Below are positions 37,496 through 45,481 of a DNA stretch of 64,000 nt, one piece after another. A program made the position numbers and the translations under genes. The notes beneath the pieces were generated by a model. That model saw only the letters and a list, made by a program, of their open reading frames with translations, was not told the DNA's origin and did not search any database. The stretch is from Pedosphaera parvula Ellin514 (GTDB taxonomy: Bacteria; Verrucomicrobiota; Verrucomicrobiia; Limisphaerales; Pedosphaeraceae). The stretch spans positions 124,001-188,000 of the forward strand of contig NZ_ABOX02000007.1 of NCBI RefSeq assembly GCF_000172555.1, written 5' to 3'. Position 1 is the first letter of the stretch. Each line of letters opens with the position of its first letter.

Positions 37496-39340
37496 ATGAG
37501 CACTACTGAGAAACATCATTTTCAGGCAGAAATTCAGCAATTGCTGGATATTGTCATTCATTCACTTTACACCGATAAGGAAATCTTTGTCCGCGAGCTT
37601 ATTTCGAATGCCGCGGATGCGTGCGAAAAGCTTCGCTTTACGCAGTCTTCCGGGCAGCCGGTATATCAACCTGAGATTGCCCCGGCAATATCGATAACCA
37701 CCCAGGACGATGCCATTACCTTTACCGACACTGGTGTTGGCATGACGCACGGGGAGTTGGTGGAGAACCTCGGCACGATAGCCCATTCAGGAACGAAGGC
37801 ATTCCTGAAACAATTGGCGGAAGACAAAAAACCGGATGCCAAACTGATTGGCCAGTTCGGTGTTGGATTTTACTCCGCCTTCATGGCGGCCAATAAAGTC
37901 ACGGTGCTAAGCCGCTCTGCCATTCCGGATGAACAAGGCTGGCGCTGGATCAGCGAGGGCACTGGTGGTTACGAAATCGAGCCAGCGGGAGATTTGCCTC
38001 GAGGAACCAAAATAACCCTGCATCTCAAGGAGGATGCCAAGGATTTCGCGAAAGCGGATACGATTGAGCAAATCATCAAACGCTACTCAGGTTTCGTGCA
38101 GTTCCCGATTGAGCTGAATGGAAAGCGTCTCAATACCATTCAAGCCATATGGGCACGCAGCAAAAATGAAATCAAAGAGGAGGAGTACAATGAATTTTAT
38201 CAATATGTAGGCCACGATCACGACAATCCCCTATACCGCCTGCATTTCACTGCCGATGCTCCCCTGTCCATCCAGGCTTTGCTGTTCGTGCCCGCGCGCA
38301 ATTTCGAATCGATGGGGATGGCCCGCACAGAATCAGAGGTCAATCTTTATTGTCGCAAGGTTTTGATTCAGGCGAAGGCAAAAGGCTTGTTTCCGGAATG
38401 GTTGCGCTTCCTCAAAGGTGTGGTTGACAGCGAAGATCTCCCGCTGAACATCTCGCGTGAGACGATGCAGGACACTTCGCTGATGAAAAAGCTGAACCAG
38501 GTGTTAACCAGTCGTTTTTTGAAGTTCCTCGAAGAGCAAAGTGAGAAAGACACCGCCACTTATGAGAAGTTTTATGGACAGTTCAATCGATTCCTCAAGG
38601 AAGGAATTGTAACCGACTTTACCCATAAGCAGGCGCTCGGAAAACTGTTGCGCTATGAATCCAGCATGCTGGAGAAAGGCAAGCAGACCTCGCTGGCAGA
38701 TTACGTGAAACGCATGGGTTCAGAGCAGAAGGAAATCTATTACCTGATCGTTCCCAGCCGCGAAGCCGCGGAGAGCAGCCCTTATTTCGAGGTATTCAAG
38801 GAACGCAAACTCGAAGTGCTCTTTCTCTACGATCCGTGGGATGAATTCGTCATGGAACACTTGCACGAATTTGAAGGCAAGAACCTGGGCTCGGCAGAAA
38901 AGGCTGAACTGGATTTGACAGAAGCCAAAAAGGAAGGTGCGCTCTCTGATGAAGAAGCGCAAAACCTCGCGAAATGGATCAAGGAGACACTCGCCGATCG
39001 CGTGGGAGAGGTTCGCGCCTCCAAACGACTGGTGGAGAGTCCCGCCGTCATCATGGACAGTGACAAGTTCATGACCTCCAGCATGCGCCGTATCATGAAA
39101 TCGATGAAGAAGGACAATGAGGAGCAAACTCCTTTCAAACAAGATTTGGAAATCAATCCATCACACCCAATCATGAACCGGTTGGAAAAGATGCGTCACA
39201 CCGATACGGCACTGGCCGGCAAAGTGGTGGAACAAGTTCTCGACAACGCGCGAGTGGCCGCCGGGTTGCTGGAAGATCCCCGCACCATGCTCAAGCGCTT
39301 GAACGAATTATTGGAACAAGTGCTGGTTACTAAAGGTTAA
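37496..39340 (+). CDS. htpG: Molecular chaperone HtpG (Hsp90)
   Basis: 614 residues from ATG 37496 (a TTG 6 bases upstream is possible). ATPase domain motifs: LISNAADACEKLR, DTGVGMTHGELV, GQFGVGFYSAFMAA. Middle-domain motifs: NISRETMQDTSLMKK (catalytic Arg region) and the client-binding C-terminal dimerisation domain follow. It is an ATP-dependent chaperone in the cytoplasm. It is divergent from the NRPS gene; HtpG is known to be needed for some NRPS/PKS products in other bacteria. A strong terminator lies 20 bases after the stop. Confidence 0.97.
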   Translation: MSTTEKHHFQAEIQQLLDIVIHSLYTDKEIFVRELISNAADACEKLRFTQSSGQPVYQPEIAPAISITTQDDAITFTDTGVGMTHGELVENLGTIAHSGTKAFLKQLAEDKKPDAKLIGQFGVGFYSAFMAANKVTVLSRSAIPDEQGWRWISEGTGGYEIEPAGDLPRGTKITLHLKEDAKDFAKADTIEQIIKRYSGFVQFPIELNGKRLNTIQAIWARSKNEIKEEEYNEFYQYVGHDHDNPLYRLHFTADAPLSIQALLFVPARNFESMGMARTESEVNLYCRKVLIQAKAKGLFPEWLRFLKGVVDSEDLPLNISRETMQDTSLMKKLNQVLTSRFLKFLEEQSEKDTATYEKFYGQFNRFLKEGIVTDFTHKQALGKLLRYESSMLEKGKQTSLADYVKRMGSEQKEIYYLIVPSREAAESSPYFEVFKERKLEVLFLYDPWDEFVMEHLHEFEGKNLGSAEKAELDLTEAKKEGALSDEEAQNLAKWIKETLADRVGEVRASKRLVESPAVIMDSDKFMTSSMRRIMKSMKKDNEEQTPFKQDLEINPSHPIMNRLEKMRHTDTALAGKVVEQVLDNARVAAGLLEDPRTMLKRLNELLEQVLVTKG

Positions 39341-39360
39341 GATTCTTTGGGGATAAAAAA

Positions 39361-39385
39361 GGGAGCGGCCTGGAAAGCCGCTCCC
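39361..39385. terminator. Bidirectional Rho-independent terminator between htpG and DUF2934 gene
   Basis: GGGAGCGGC / GCCGCTCCC, perfect 9-bp stem with a 7-base loop, flanked by AAAAAA on the left and TTTGCTTTT on the right. The A run gives a U run for the minus strand, so it can end both convergent transcripts. Confidence 0.9.
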
Positions 39386-39407
39386 TTTGCTTTTAAAAGA
39401 GAAGAGA

Positions 39408-39647
39408 TTAGTTATTACGAGTGGTGGCGCCCGTCAGTTCTCTCTCGGCTTGCAACCAATCTTCCTGGTCGCGTCCCGCAGTCTGACCACGGGCAACGTA
39501 AATCTCATACGCGCGACGTGCGATGTCTTCAGCACTGGGTTGGGCAACGGCTTTCCTGGTCACGACTGGAGCGGCGCTTGCCGCGCTGGCCACGATCGTT
39601 TTTCTTTCATTACTGGCGGTGCCAGTAGATCTCTTTTGCATTTTCAA
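39408..39647 (-). CDS. DUF2934 small protein
   Basis: 79 residues. The N-terminal half is basic and Ala/Ser-rich; the C-terminal half is the DUF2934 domain, DIARRAYEIYVARGQTAGRD followed by QEDWLQAERELT. Such proteins are widespread in soil bacteria, often in many copies; function is unknown. A second ATG (39641) may be the start. Confidence 0.85.
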   Translation of the reverse strand: MKMQKRSTGTASNERKTIVASAASAAPVVTRKAVAQPSAEDIARRAYEIYVARGQTAGRDQEDWLQAERELTGATTRNN

Positions 39648-39810
39648 TCCTTTCGTTTCAGATGATCAATTTCAGATTCAGACGGCATTAAGTTGGTAAA
39701 TATTTCAAAATACCATTGTTATAATGCAAATTCCGGCTCTCCGATCAAGTCACGTTTGTATGACGAACTTGTATAATTAACACAGTCGAAGAGAGTTCAC
39801 AAAAATCGAC

Positions 39811-40156
39811 TTACTCGGAAAGGAACTTAAGCAATTCGCTGTTAAACACTTGTGGAGCTTCGAAGTGTGGAATATGTCCACAATTCGGAATTTCCACCAA
39901 TCTAAAGTTCGGAATGATTTTAGCAGTTTTCCTGCCCAATTCAGGATATTGCCCGAGCGTTTTAAGGACTTCGGGAGTCACGCGATTCCTGCCCAGCGTG
40001 GTCCGATCCGCCTGACCGATCATCAGCAGGACCTTTGGTTTGAGCAGATGAAACTCGTGGCAAACGGGTTGTTGATAAATCATTTCCTCGGTCAGTGCAG
40101 AGGCCCAGGCAGAAAAGTGTCAGCCAAAGATAAAATAAACAATGGTTCGCCCTCAT
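39811..40156 (-). pseudogene. Remnant of a secreted alpha/beta hydrolase, middle deleted
   Basis: The 3' part (stop at 39811) encodes HFSAWASALTEEMIYQQPVC, then PKVLLMIGQADRTTLGRNRV and IPNCGHIPHFEAPQVFNSEL: the C-terminal third of an alpha/beta hydrolase with catalytic Asp (QADRT) and His (CGHIPH). Upstream, ATG 40156 has a ribosome site (AAGGAG) and begins a signal peptide (MRANHCLFYLWLTLFCLGLC) in a different frame that then runs into the hydrolase DNA. The N-terminal two thirds, including the nucleophile, are missing. So one end and the other end of the gene survive and the middle is gone. No active enzyme can be made. Confidence 0.75.
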
Positions 40157-40196
40157 ATCGGCTCTCCTTGAAAAATAAGAAGTGAACCACCTTCGA

Positions 40197-41840
40197 TCAC
40201 GTTTTTGTAACAGGTTCCTTCAACTCCTGGCTCGCAGCCTTGCGGCGAACTTCCCTGGCGATGGGTCCTTCGTCCTCGGAACGTTTCACCCAATCGCGAA
40301 AATTCTGGCTCGATTTATAGAAGGTTTCAAAAGCTTCCCGGCTTACGGCAACCAGTGTGCTCGTTTTTGCGGCGATCGCGCTAAAATACCATGACCTGCC
40401 GGCTTCCAAGGCATGTTGGCCGAAAGTCTGCCCTTCCGGGATTGAGCCCAGCAGTCGATCGCCGTCAAAGACGTCGATTTGACCTTCCTTCAAAATATAG
40501 AATGAGAAGGCAGGCTCTCCGGCGTGAAAGACAACGTCACCTTTTTCAAGATGCATTTCCTGCAGCAATTTTGTTGGTGTCGGAGCCGCGAGACTTATGT
40601 CACGCGGCCAAAACAAGTCGACCGTCCAATCCACCATTACCCGAAACTTCCGCTCAATGCCGGGCAGCTTGAAGAGATAAGTCGTGCGCCAGATAAACCA
40701 GGCGATAAATCCGGAAAAATGCATGCCCAGTATCTCCGCGACCGCGGTACGATGGCCGATGGATGCCAGTTGGCCCAGGTTCTTATGATGAAATGGCTGA
40801 GGCTTCCGCCCGCTTAAAACCGCAGCAACATTTTCTCCCAACAGTTTTCCCTGTCGTTGAGCAAATTGGGCGGTGGGCGGCGAGGATGGTTCACCGTTGC
40901 TCGGCACAGCGGCACAATCGCCGGCGGCCCAGAGCCAATCGCGGCCCTTTACCTGCATTGATGGTTCCGTCCGAATGCGTCCCTTTACCGACTCGAGGCC
41001 ATATTGCTTGCAGATGTCCGTGATCACGGGATTCGGTGAATTGCCGACGGTTGACAAGACCAGATTCGTTTCGATGGAGTTGCCGTCCTGCAAAAAGGCC
41101 TTGTTGGCGGTCATCGAAACAACACGCGAGTTGAGAATGATTTCCATCCCCCGCTCGCGTAATTTTTTTTCTGCATAGACGGCCAGTGACTCGCTCACCT
41201 CCGGCATTAATCGTGGGCCGCTATGCACCAGGATCACCCGCACGCTGGCATTGCGAAGGTTGTGGTAGAACCGCTTTACGTCCTCCACGAGGTCCAGCAT
41301 CTGCCCTGCTGTCTCCACACCGGAATAGCCGCCGCCAACGACGACGAAGGTCAATAATCTGCGGATGACGTCATTGTCAGGTTCCAGGTTTGCCTGTTCG
41401 AGACGATTAATCATGGCGGCACGCAACTTCAAGGCATCGCCGAAATTTTTCAGCACATGAGCATGCTCCGGCATGCCGGGCACGCGGCTTAAATCGACAA
41501 CACTGCCAATGGCCAACACGAGGTGCTCGAACTCCACCATGAGGTTTTTGGTAAACCTTCCAGCGTCCAGCTCCAGTTCCCGCCTTTCCAAATCGACCCG
41601 GATGATCTTGCCGCGCAGAACATTCACCCCCTGGCAGAACTGCCGCAGAGGATTCACCACATCGAGCGGGGAAAGCGCGGCTCCGGCCACCTCTGCAAGC
41701 ATCGGCTGAAACACCATCACATTCTGTTCAGCGATCAATGCCACCTGATCGATGCTACCGTGCCCGAGACGACGGACAATCGATTTGGCACAATACACTC
41801 CCGCAAAGCCTCCGCCTGCGATGACAATTTTGAATTTCAT
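40197..41840 (-). CDS. NDH-2 type NADH dehydrogenase fused to a cyclic-nucleotide-binding domain
   Basis: 547 residues. The N-terminal 400 form a type II NADH:quinone oxidoreductase: FAD site IVIAGGGFAGVYCA (5-18), NAD site TFVVVGGGYSGVETAG (about 163-178), second FAD contact LWAAGDCAAVP, quinone-side segment TAQFAQRQGKLLGENV. After a membrane-associating amphipathic region (GFIAWFIWRTTYLF) there is a cAMP-type beta-roll domain (about 420-520, EKGDVVFHAGEPAFSFYILK, GQTFGQHALEAGRSWYFSAI). The enzyme feeds quinol to the ACIII complexes without pumping protons. The fusion suggests allosteric control by a small ligand. The phosphate-binding motif of true cAMP sites (FGE-L...R-A) is only partly kept (FGQHAL..R). 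Confidence 0.93.
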   Translation of the reverse strand: MKFKIVIAGGGFAGVYCAKSIVRRLGHGSIDQVALIAEQNVMVFQPMLAEVAGAALSPLDVVNPLRQFCQGVNVLRGKIIRVDLERRELELDAGRFTKNLMVEFEHLVLAIGSVVDLSRVPGMPEHAHVLKNFGDALKLRAAMINRLEQANLEPDNDVIRRLLTFVVVGGGYSGVETAGQMLDLVEDVKRFYHNLRNASVRVILVHSGPRLMPEVSESLAVYAEKKLRERGMEIILNSRVVSMTANKAFLQDGNSIETNLVLSTVGNSPNPVITDICKQYGLESVKGRIRTEPSMQVKGRDWLWAAGDCAAVPSNGEPSSPPTAQFAQRQGKLLGENVAAVLSGRKPQPFHHKNLGQLASIGHRTAVAEILGMHFSGFIAWFIWRTTYLFKLPGIERKFRVMVDWTVDLFWPRDISLAAPTPTKLLQEMHLEKGDVVFHAGEPAFSFYILKEGQIDVFDGDRLLGSIPEGQTFGQHALEAGRSWYFSAIAAKTSTLVAVSREAFETFYKSSQNFRDWVKRSEDEGPIAREVRRKAASQELKEPVTKT

Positions 41841-42063
41841 AATCCATTAAGACCCGAGCCTCTAAATGTAAATTTTACCCGTCAAACGACTTAAGTCAAA
41901 GAGCAACCAGGTGGAAACAATCAGGTTCAACCACGAATTCACACGAATAGACACTAAGAGGAAGGCGTTTCAGGAGTGCAAGCGTTGCGATGAAGGCACT
42001 GAATTTTAAGCGCAGGAGATGGGCTTGACAGAAATTCTCGCCACAAACAGACTCTTTGAAAGG

Positions 42064-42489
42064 ATGCCAATGCCAACACCTGAAGAATTCATGCGCGATT
42101 ATTTGCGCGAACATATTGAAGCTGAGAAACGAGAGTTGGCGAGCCGCGCGCCCTTTCGGGAAAAGTTTTTCACCGGCGAATGCTACTTCGACAGCCGCAA
42201 GGGAACATTGGAAGCATGGGAGTCAGAAAAGATTGCGAGTGTTTCCAGTTCTGACACAGGAGCAATAGCGATTACTGAATTGATCAGAAAGCTCCACAGT
42301 CGAGTGCTTCACCAGAAACACCGCTACCATTTACAACTTGAAGGTAATCGCTGGCGGATTCAATGCGTTGATTCTAATTGCATCATCTGCAAAGGTGAGG
42401 CTGTAAAAATAACATGCAGGTTTTGTCATGGGACGGGATGGCGAAGTGGAAATCCCGGAACGACTGATGCTGATGCGCGAGACGAATGA
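42064..42489 (+). CDS. Unknown protein with C-terminal zinc-ribbon-like CxxC pair
   Basis: 142 residues from ATG 42064 (ATG 42070 and a further upstream ATG at 42019 are alternatives; AGG lies before 42070). The N-terminal part is helical and charged (REHIEAEKRELASRAPFREK). The C-terminal part has a DnaJ-like CIICKGEAVKITCRFCHGTG motif, likely binding one zinc. Not recognised further. It overlaps the next gene by 4 bases (ATGA), so the pair is co-translated. Confidence 0.6.
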   Translation: MPMPTPEEFMRDYLREHIEAEKRELASRAPFREKFFTGECYFDSRKGTLEAWESEKIASVSSSDTGAIAITELIRKLHSRVLHQKHRYHLQLEGNRWRIQCVDSNCIICKGEAVKITCRFCHGTGWRSGNPGTTDADARDE

Positions 42490-42950
42490 AAACCAGTAGC
42501 ACCCCAGGCGCGGTCAAAAAGTTTAGGCGCACTCCCTGGAGATTTCAGCAGACCTTTCAAACTCCCGTGCAAGATTTACCTCTATTTGTAGAAACGATTG
42601 TTTCCACCCTTGAACCGGTTCAACAAGGAGTGGTGACTATAGACCAAGTGGTATTCGATGCCAAAAGTCTGGTAGTCCTGCTGACTCAGCACAAGGAAAC
42701 GGCTACGCTTACTCGCGACTTATCCATCACCGCTGAAAGCAAGCAGGAGGTTGAACAATTGCTGGCCGTTGCCTTTGGAAGCTGGATTGATTTCATCTTT
42801 ATTCCCAGCCCAAAACCGTTTGTGATTTATGCTGACCACGACGAATTCACCACTTTTTATGCAAACACAAAGTCAAATCTGAACCTTGTTTCGGCGACGT
42901 TGTTAGCAAAGGGATTTAAGCAGATTCAAGATTATAGAAGGGACCCATAG
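42486..42950 (+). CDS. Unknown soluble protein, partner of the 42064 gene
   Basis: 154 residues, no signal peptide or membrane segment. Alternating strands and helices (VVTIDQVVFDAKSLVVLL, FGSWIDFIFIPSPKPFVIYA, DHDEFTTFYANTKSNLNLVS). The family is not recognised. ATGA overlap with the preceding gene argues that the two products act together. A toxin-immunity or Rhs-associated role is possible for such pairs, but nothing here shows it. Confidence 0.6.
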   Translation: MKTSSTPGAVKKFRRTPWRFQQTFQTPVQDLPLFVETIVSTLEPVQQGVVTIDQVVFDAKSLVVLLTQHKETATLTRDLSITAESKQEVEQLLAVAFGSWIDFIFIPSPKPFVIYADHDEFTTFYANTKSNLNLVSATLLAKGFKQIQDYRRDP

Positions 42951-43172
42951 CAGGAGGAGAGCGGCGGATGCAAGAAACGAGCAAGACTTTTTAGTTAAGA
43001 AACAGCGGAAAGTTAAGGGTATTCCGGCAAACGAGTTCGACGGCAAAAAGTTAATATTGGATTAGATGGTTGTCCGCCTCCTTTCCTCGGCGGCTACGGG
43101 GAGGTCGCGGGAGGCAATGAAACTGGGGGCGATCCTGTCGAAGGAAGAAGGTGACTTAGTGGCTTTGAACAA

Positions 43173-43195
43173 AACTGACGGATTCTTCGTCAGTT
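43173..43195. repeat. Hairpin in the leader of the 43224 gene
   Basis: AACTGACG, 7-base loop, CGTCAGTT: a perfect 8-bp stem ending 28 bases before the ATG at 43224. No T run follows. It may be a leader structure or a small operator. Confidence 0.4.
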
Positions 43196-43223
43196 CAGAA
43201 ATAGGTTCAACTATGAGGATACA

Positions 43224-43775
43224 ATGTTTGGCTTTACACTTTTACTGGTCTTCATTGGTTTGATGGCAGGTTATATTGCACTGGCGGTCTGTTTGTTTCG
43301 CAAATGTCGGCAGGCGGGTTGGGGTTTTGTGGCAAGCACTTTCACGATTTGGTTAACCGTGGTTCTGACCAGCCATTTTGCATCACCTGTCGCAATGGGG
43401 CTGTTCGTGATTGTTGTGCCGGGAGCGTATGTGGCAACGGCAGTTTTCCTGTTCCTGCATCGCCGAAGGGCTGGTTGGAGTTTTCTGGGGATTACGACCG
43501 CGATTTGCCTCATCTGGTATACCAACACAAATGTGGTCCGCCATTACGATGAGCAGATGAAATATCGTCTGGTTGGACAAGGAGAAGAAATTACCGTGGA
43601 ACTGGTCACAAGTCGTGGAGACAGGTTCCTGACGGGTTCTTCGGAACTAGCGACGAAGTTGCGTGGGCGAACCAATGATACGGTTCAGGTTTCCATGACA
43701 CGCACTTTTGATTTTGGCAGGATGCGTTCGTATGAGATTCGTAGTGTGAATGGAACTGATCCTTATGTGCCGTAA
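43224..43775 (+). CDS. Membrane protein of unknown function; 3' end duplicated downstream
   Basis: 183 residues: two or three membrane segments (about 3-25, 36-55, 58-77, 84-104, hydrophobic and Trp/Phe-rich) and a cytoplasmic or outer domain (about 110-183) with ELATKLRGRTNDTVQVSMTR and FDFGRMRSYEIRSVNG. The last 55 codons are repeated in decayed form at 44676-44860. Not recognised as any family. Confidence 0.6.
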   Translation: MFGFTLLLVFIGLMAGYIALAVCLFRKCRQAGWGFVASTFTIWLTVVLTSHFASPVAMGLFVIVVPGAYVATAVFLFLHRRRAGWSFLGITTAICLIWYTNTNVVRHYDEQMKYRLVGQGEEITVELVTSRGDRFLTGSSELATKLRGRTNDTVQVSMTRTFDFGRMRSYEIRSVNGTDPYVP

Positions 43776-43850
43776 AGGGGCGATTGGAATTAATCTCCAT
43801 TGGAGGAGATGCTCGCATTGCGCGCCGAGTATGGCGAGCATTCGCGCAGT

Positions 43851-44339
43851 TCATTTGGCAGGCTGCTCTGTAAATGTGCCGGTTTTGGAATCGAAGCGGT
43901 AGAATAACTTGCGGAACACCCTCCTCGGTGGCTCGTCCTTTGCCAGCCCGTGAAATGTAACTCCCTTGCCGTAATCATAAATAACCACACTGAGGTTATT
44001 GCTCTGGTCCCAGGTCGCATCCCACCCGACATCTTCTCCTCGAACACGAAATTCCTTTTTAAACAATGTGGTTTCACGTCCATCATTTGCGACTATCGTA
44101 ATCCTAACTGTTGAGGAGTTAAAAGGAAAGTGGCGACCCAACGGTCCCAAGCACCTCCCATATATACGCAACTTTTTATCCGGCGAGTCAACGAAACCAC
44201 CAGTCACTATCCGGCTGCAGCCCTGAAACGCCAATGCCAAGACCAGCAATAACAGCAAACCTAGCGATCCTTGATGAGGAAGATGGCCTCCATTAAACAT
44301 TCCTTTTCTCGATCGTCGATTCATTGATCGCACACACAT
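43851..44339 (-). CDS. Putative lipoprotein of unknown function
   Basis: Up to 162 residues; Met codons at 44324 and 44300 are alternative starts. The signal segment (SLGLLLLLVLALAFQGC) ends in a lipobox. The mature part (about 120 residues) looks beta-rich, with VRITIVANDGRETTLFKKEF, LSVVIYDYGKGVTFHGL and LFYRFDSKTGTFTEQP. No family is recognised. Flanked by the 43224 gene and its decayed copy. Confidence 0.6.
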   Translation of the reverse strand: MCVRSMNRRSRKGMFNGGHLPHQGSLGLLLLLVLALAFQGCSRIVTGGFVDSPDKKLRIYGRCLGPLGRHFPFNSSTVRITIVANDGRETTLFKKEFRVRGEDVGWDATWDQSNNLSVVIYDYGKGVTFHGLAKDEPPRRVFRKLFYRFDSKTGTFTEQPAK

Positions 44340-44675
44340 AGGATATTTTCGAGGTTAGAGATTGGATTCCCCCGTACGAAAGGGTTACAAATTACTTATA
44401 CTGTTTCAATGTTTTTAAGCAAGTAAAGGCGGTTGCTGACGTGGATCGAGGTGTCCGGGTGGAAGCCTTAATGAACTTAAAGTTTGGCGCGTTGGCGTTT
44501 TGTCTCACCCTTGACGGAAGTGGAGGGAGGACAGGCAGCAGATGCTCGCGTTGCTCGCGCCAACTGGGGCGGCAAAGTGTGGGTGTTGCTGAGGGATGAT
44601 TACCCGGGGCGGCACGCGTTCCGCGCGTTTGCCCGCAGGCTGGTTTAGATCTGGCCTTCCGCCCTTTCCATGGAG
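44340..44675. other. Intergenic region, 336 bases
   Basis: No gene supported. It begins with a stretch (GTAAAGGCGGTTGCTGA, 44426-44442) nearly repeated at 45557-45573 (GTAAAGGCAGTTGCTGA), so this area is built of short duplicated pieces. The 44600-44690 part is strongly GC-rich. Confidence 0.5.
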
Positions 44676-44860
44676 ACTCGTGGCGGGGATGAGGGTTGGG
44701 GGATTCGGAACTGGCGACGGAGTTGCGCGGGCGAACCAATGATATTGTTCGGGTTTCAATGAGACGCACTTTTGATTTTGGCAGGATGCGTTCCTATGAG
44801 GTTCATAGTGTGGATGGGGTTGATCCATATGCATTGGAGAGTGTCTCAAAGGAGCGATAG
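44676..44860 (+). pseudogene. Decayed partial copy of the 3' end of the 43224 gene
   Basis: DNA at 44704-44840 is about 80-85% identical by eye to 43635-43770. The frame gives SELATELRGRTNDIVRVSMR and FDFGRMRSYEVHSVDGVDPY, ending SVSKER before TAG at 44858-44860. Similarity fades upstream near 44676. There is no start codon, ribosome site or N-terminal membrane part. It is a partial duplication, not a working gene. Confidence 0.7.
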
Positions 44861-44962
44861 CCCTTGTCATCAGAAATGACATTCGTGGGCACCCTCCACA
44901 TTACAGGAAAGTTGAATGCCCGCCATCAATAAGGATTATCTAGTCTCACTTAAGGCCATCAT

Positions 44963-45481
44963 TCATTTCACCAACTCGATAGCAAGAAAGTTGTCGTAGA
45001 CCATCTCACCCCTTTTGGTGGCCAGGCCGAGTTCCGCATGGTTGCCGTTCCATATCGCGGTTCCTGATGTCCCCCAGCCTGGACTGGAGTCTGCGAATGC
45101 GTCCGTAAAATTGAGCCCCCACCCTATGCCTCCGCCTTTGGAGTCGCGGGTATTCAAGTGCCCGGTAAAAGTCCCTCTCTCGACGCGAAAGCCCAAAAAA
45201 ATGGACGTGCATGGCTGCTCAGAATCGAGGGCGCTCCCGGTGTCAAACAACTTTGTGACGATGGTCCCATCGCGTTTAATAATCACCAGTCGGATGCTCT
45301 TGAATGGCTGCTGCGACTGAGGGATGGGAACATTCCATGCGTGAAAGTCCATGAGTTGTGCCAGGTCTGCCGCAGTCAATTGGCCACCTGCTGCGGATGA
45401 GTTCGACGTCTTTTGCTCGCAGCCGGTGACAAACGCAGACGCGATAACCACAAAACTGAACACAAGAATAAGGTTCTTCAT
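44963..45481 (-). CDS. Putative lipoprotein of unknown function
   Basis: 172 residues. Lipoprotein signal VVIASAFVTGC (Cys about 21). The mature part has WNVPIPQSQQPFKSIRLVII, KRDGTIVTKLFDTGSALDSE and GWGLNFTDAFADSSPGWGTS, suggesting a beta-rich periplasmic or surface domain. Not recognised. It ends convergent to nothing nearby and begins a gene-poor stretch. Confidence 0.65.
   Translation of the reverse strand: MKNLILVFSFVVIASAFVTGCEQKTSNSSAAGGQLTAADLAQLMDFHAWNVPIPQSQQPFKSIRLVIIKRDGTIVTKLFDTGSALDSEQPCTSIFLGFRVERGTFTGHLNTRDSKGGGIGWGLNFTDAFADSSPGWGTSGTAIWNGNHAELGLATKRGEMVYDNFLAIELVK

Noticed and set aside
43809-43841. ATGCTCGC ... GCGAGCAT inverted repeat between convergent genes
   Set aside because: The loop is 17 bases and there is no T run, so it is not called as a terminator.
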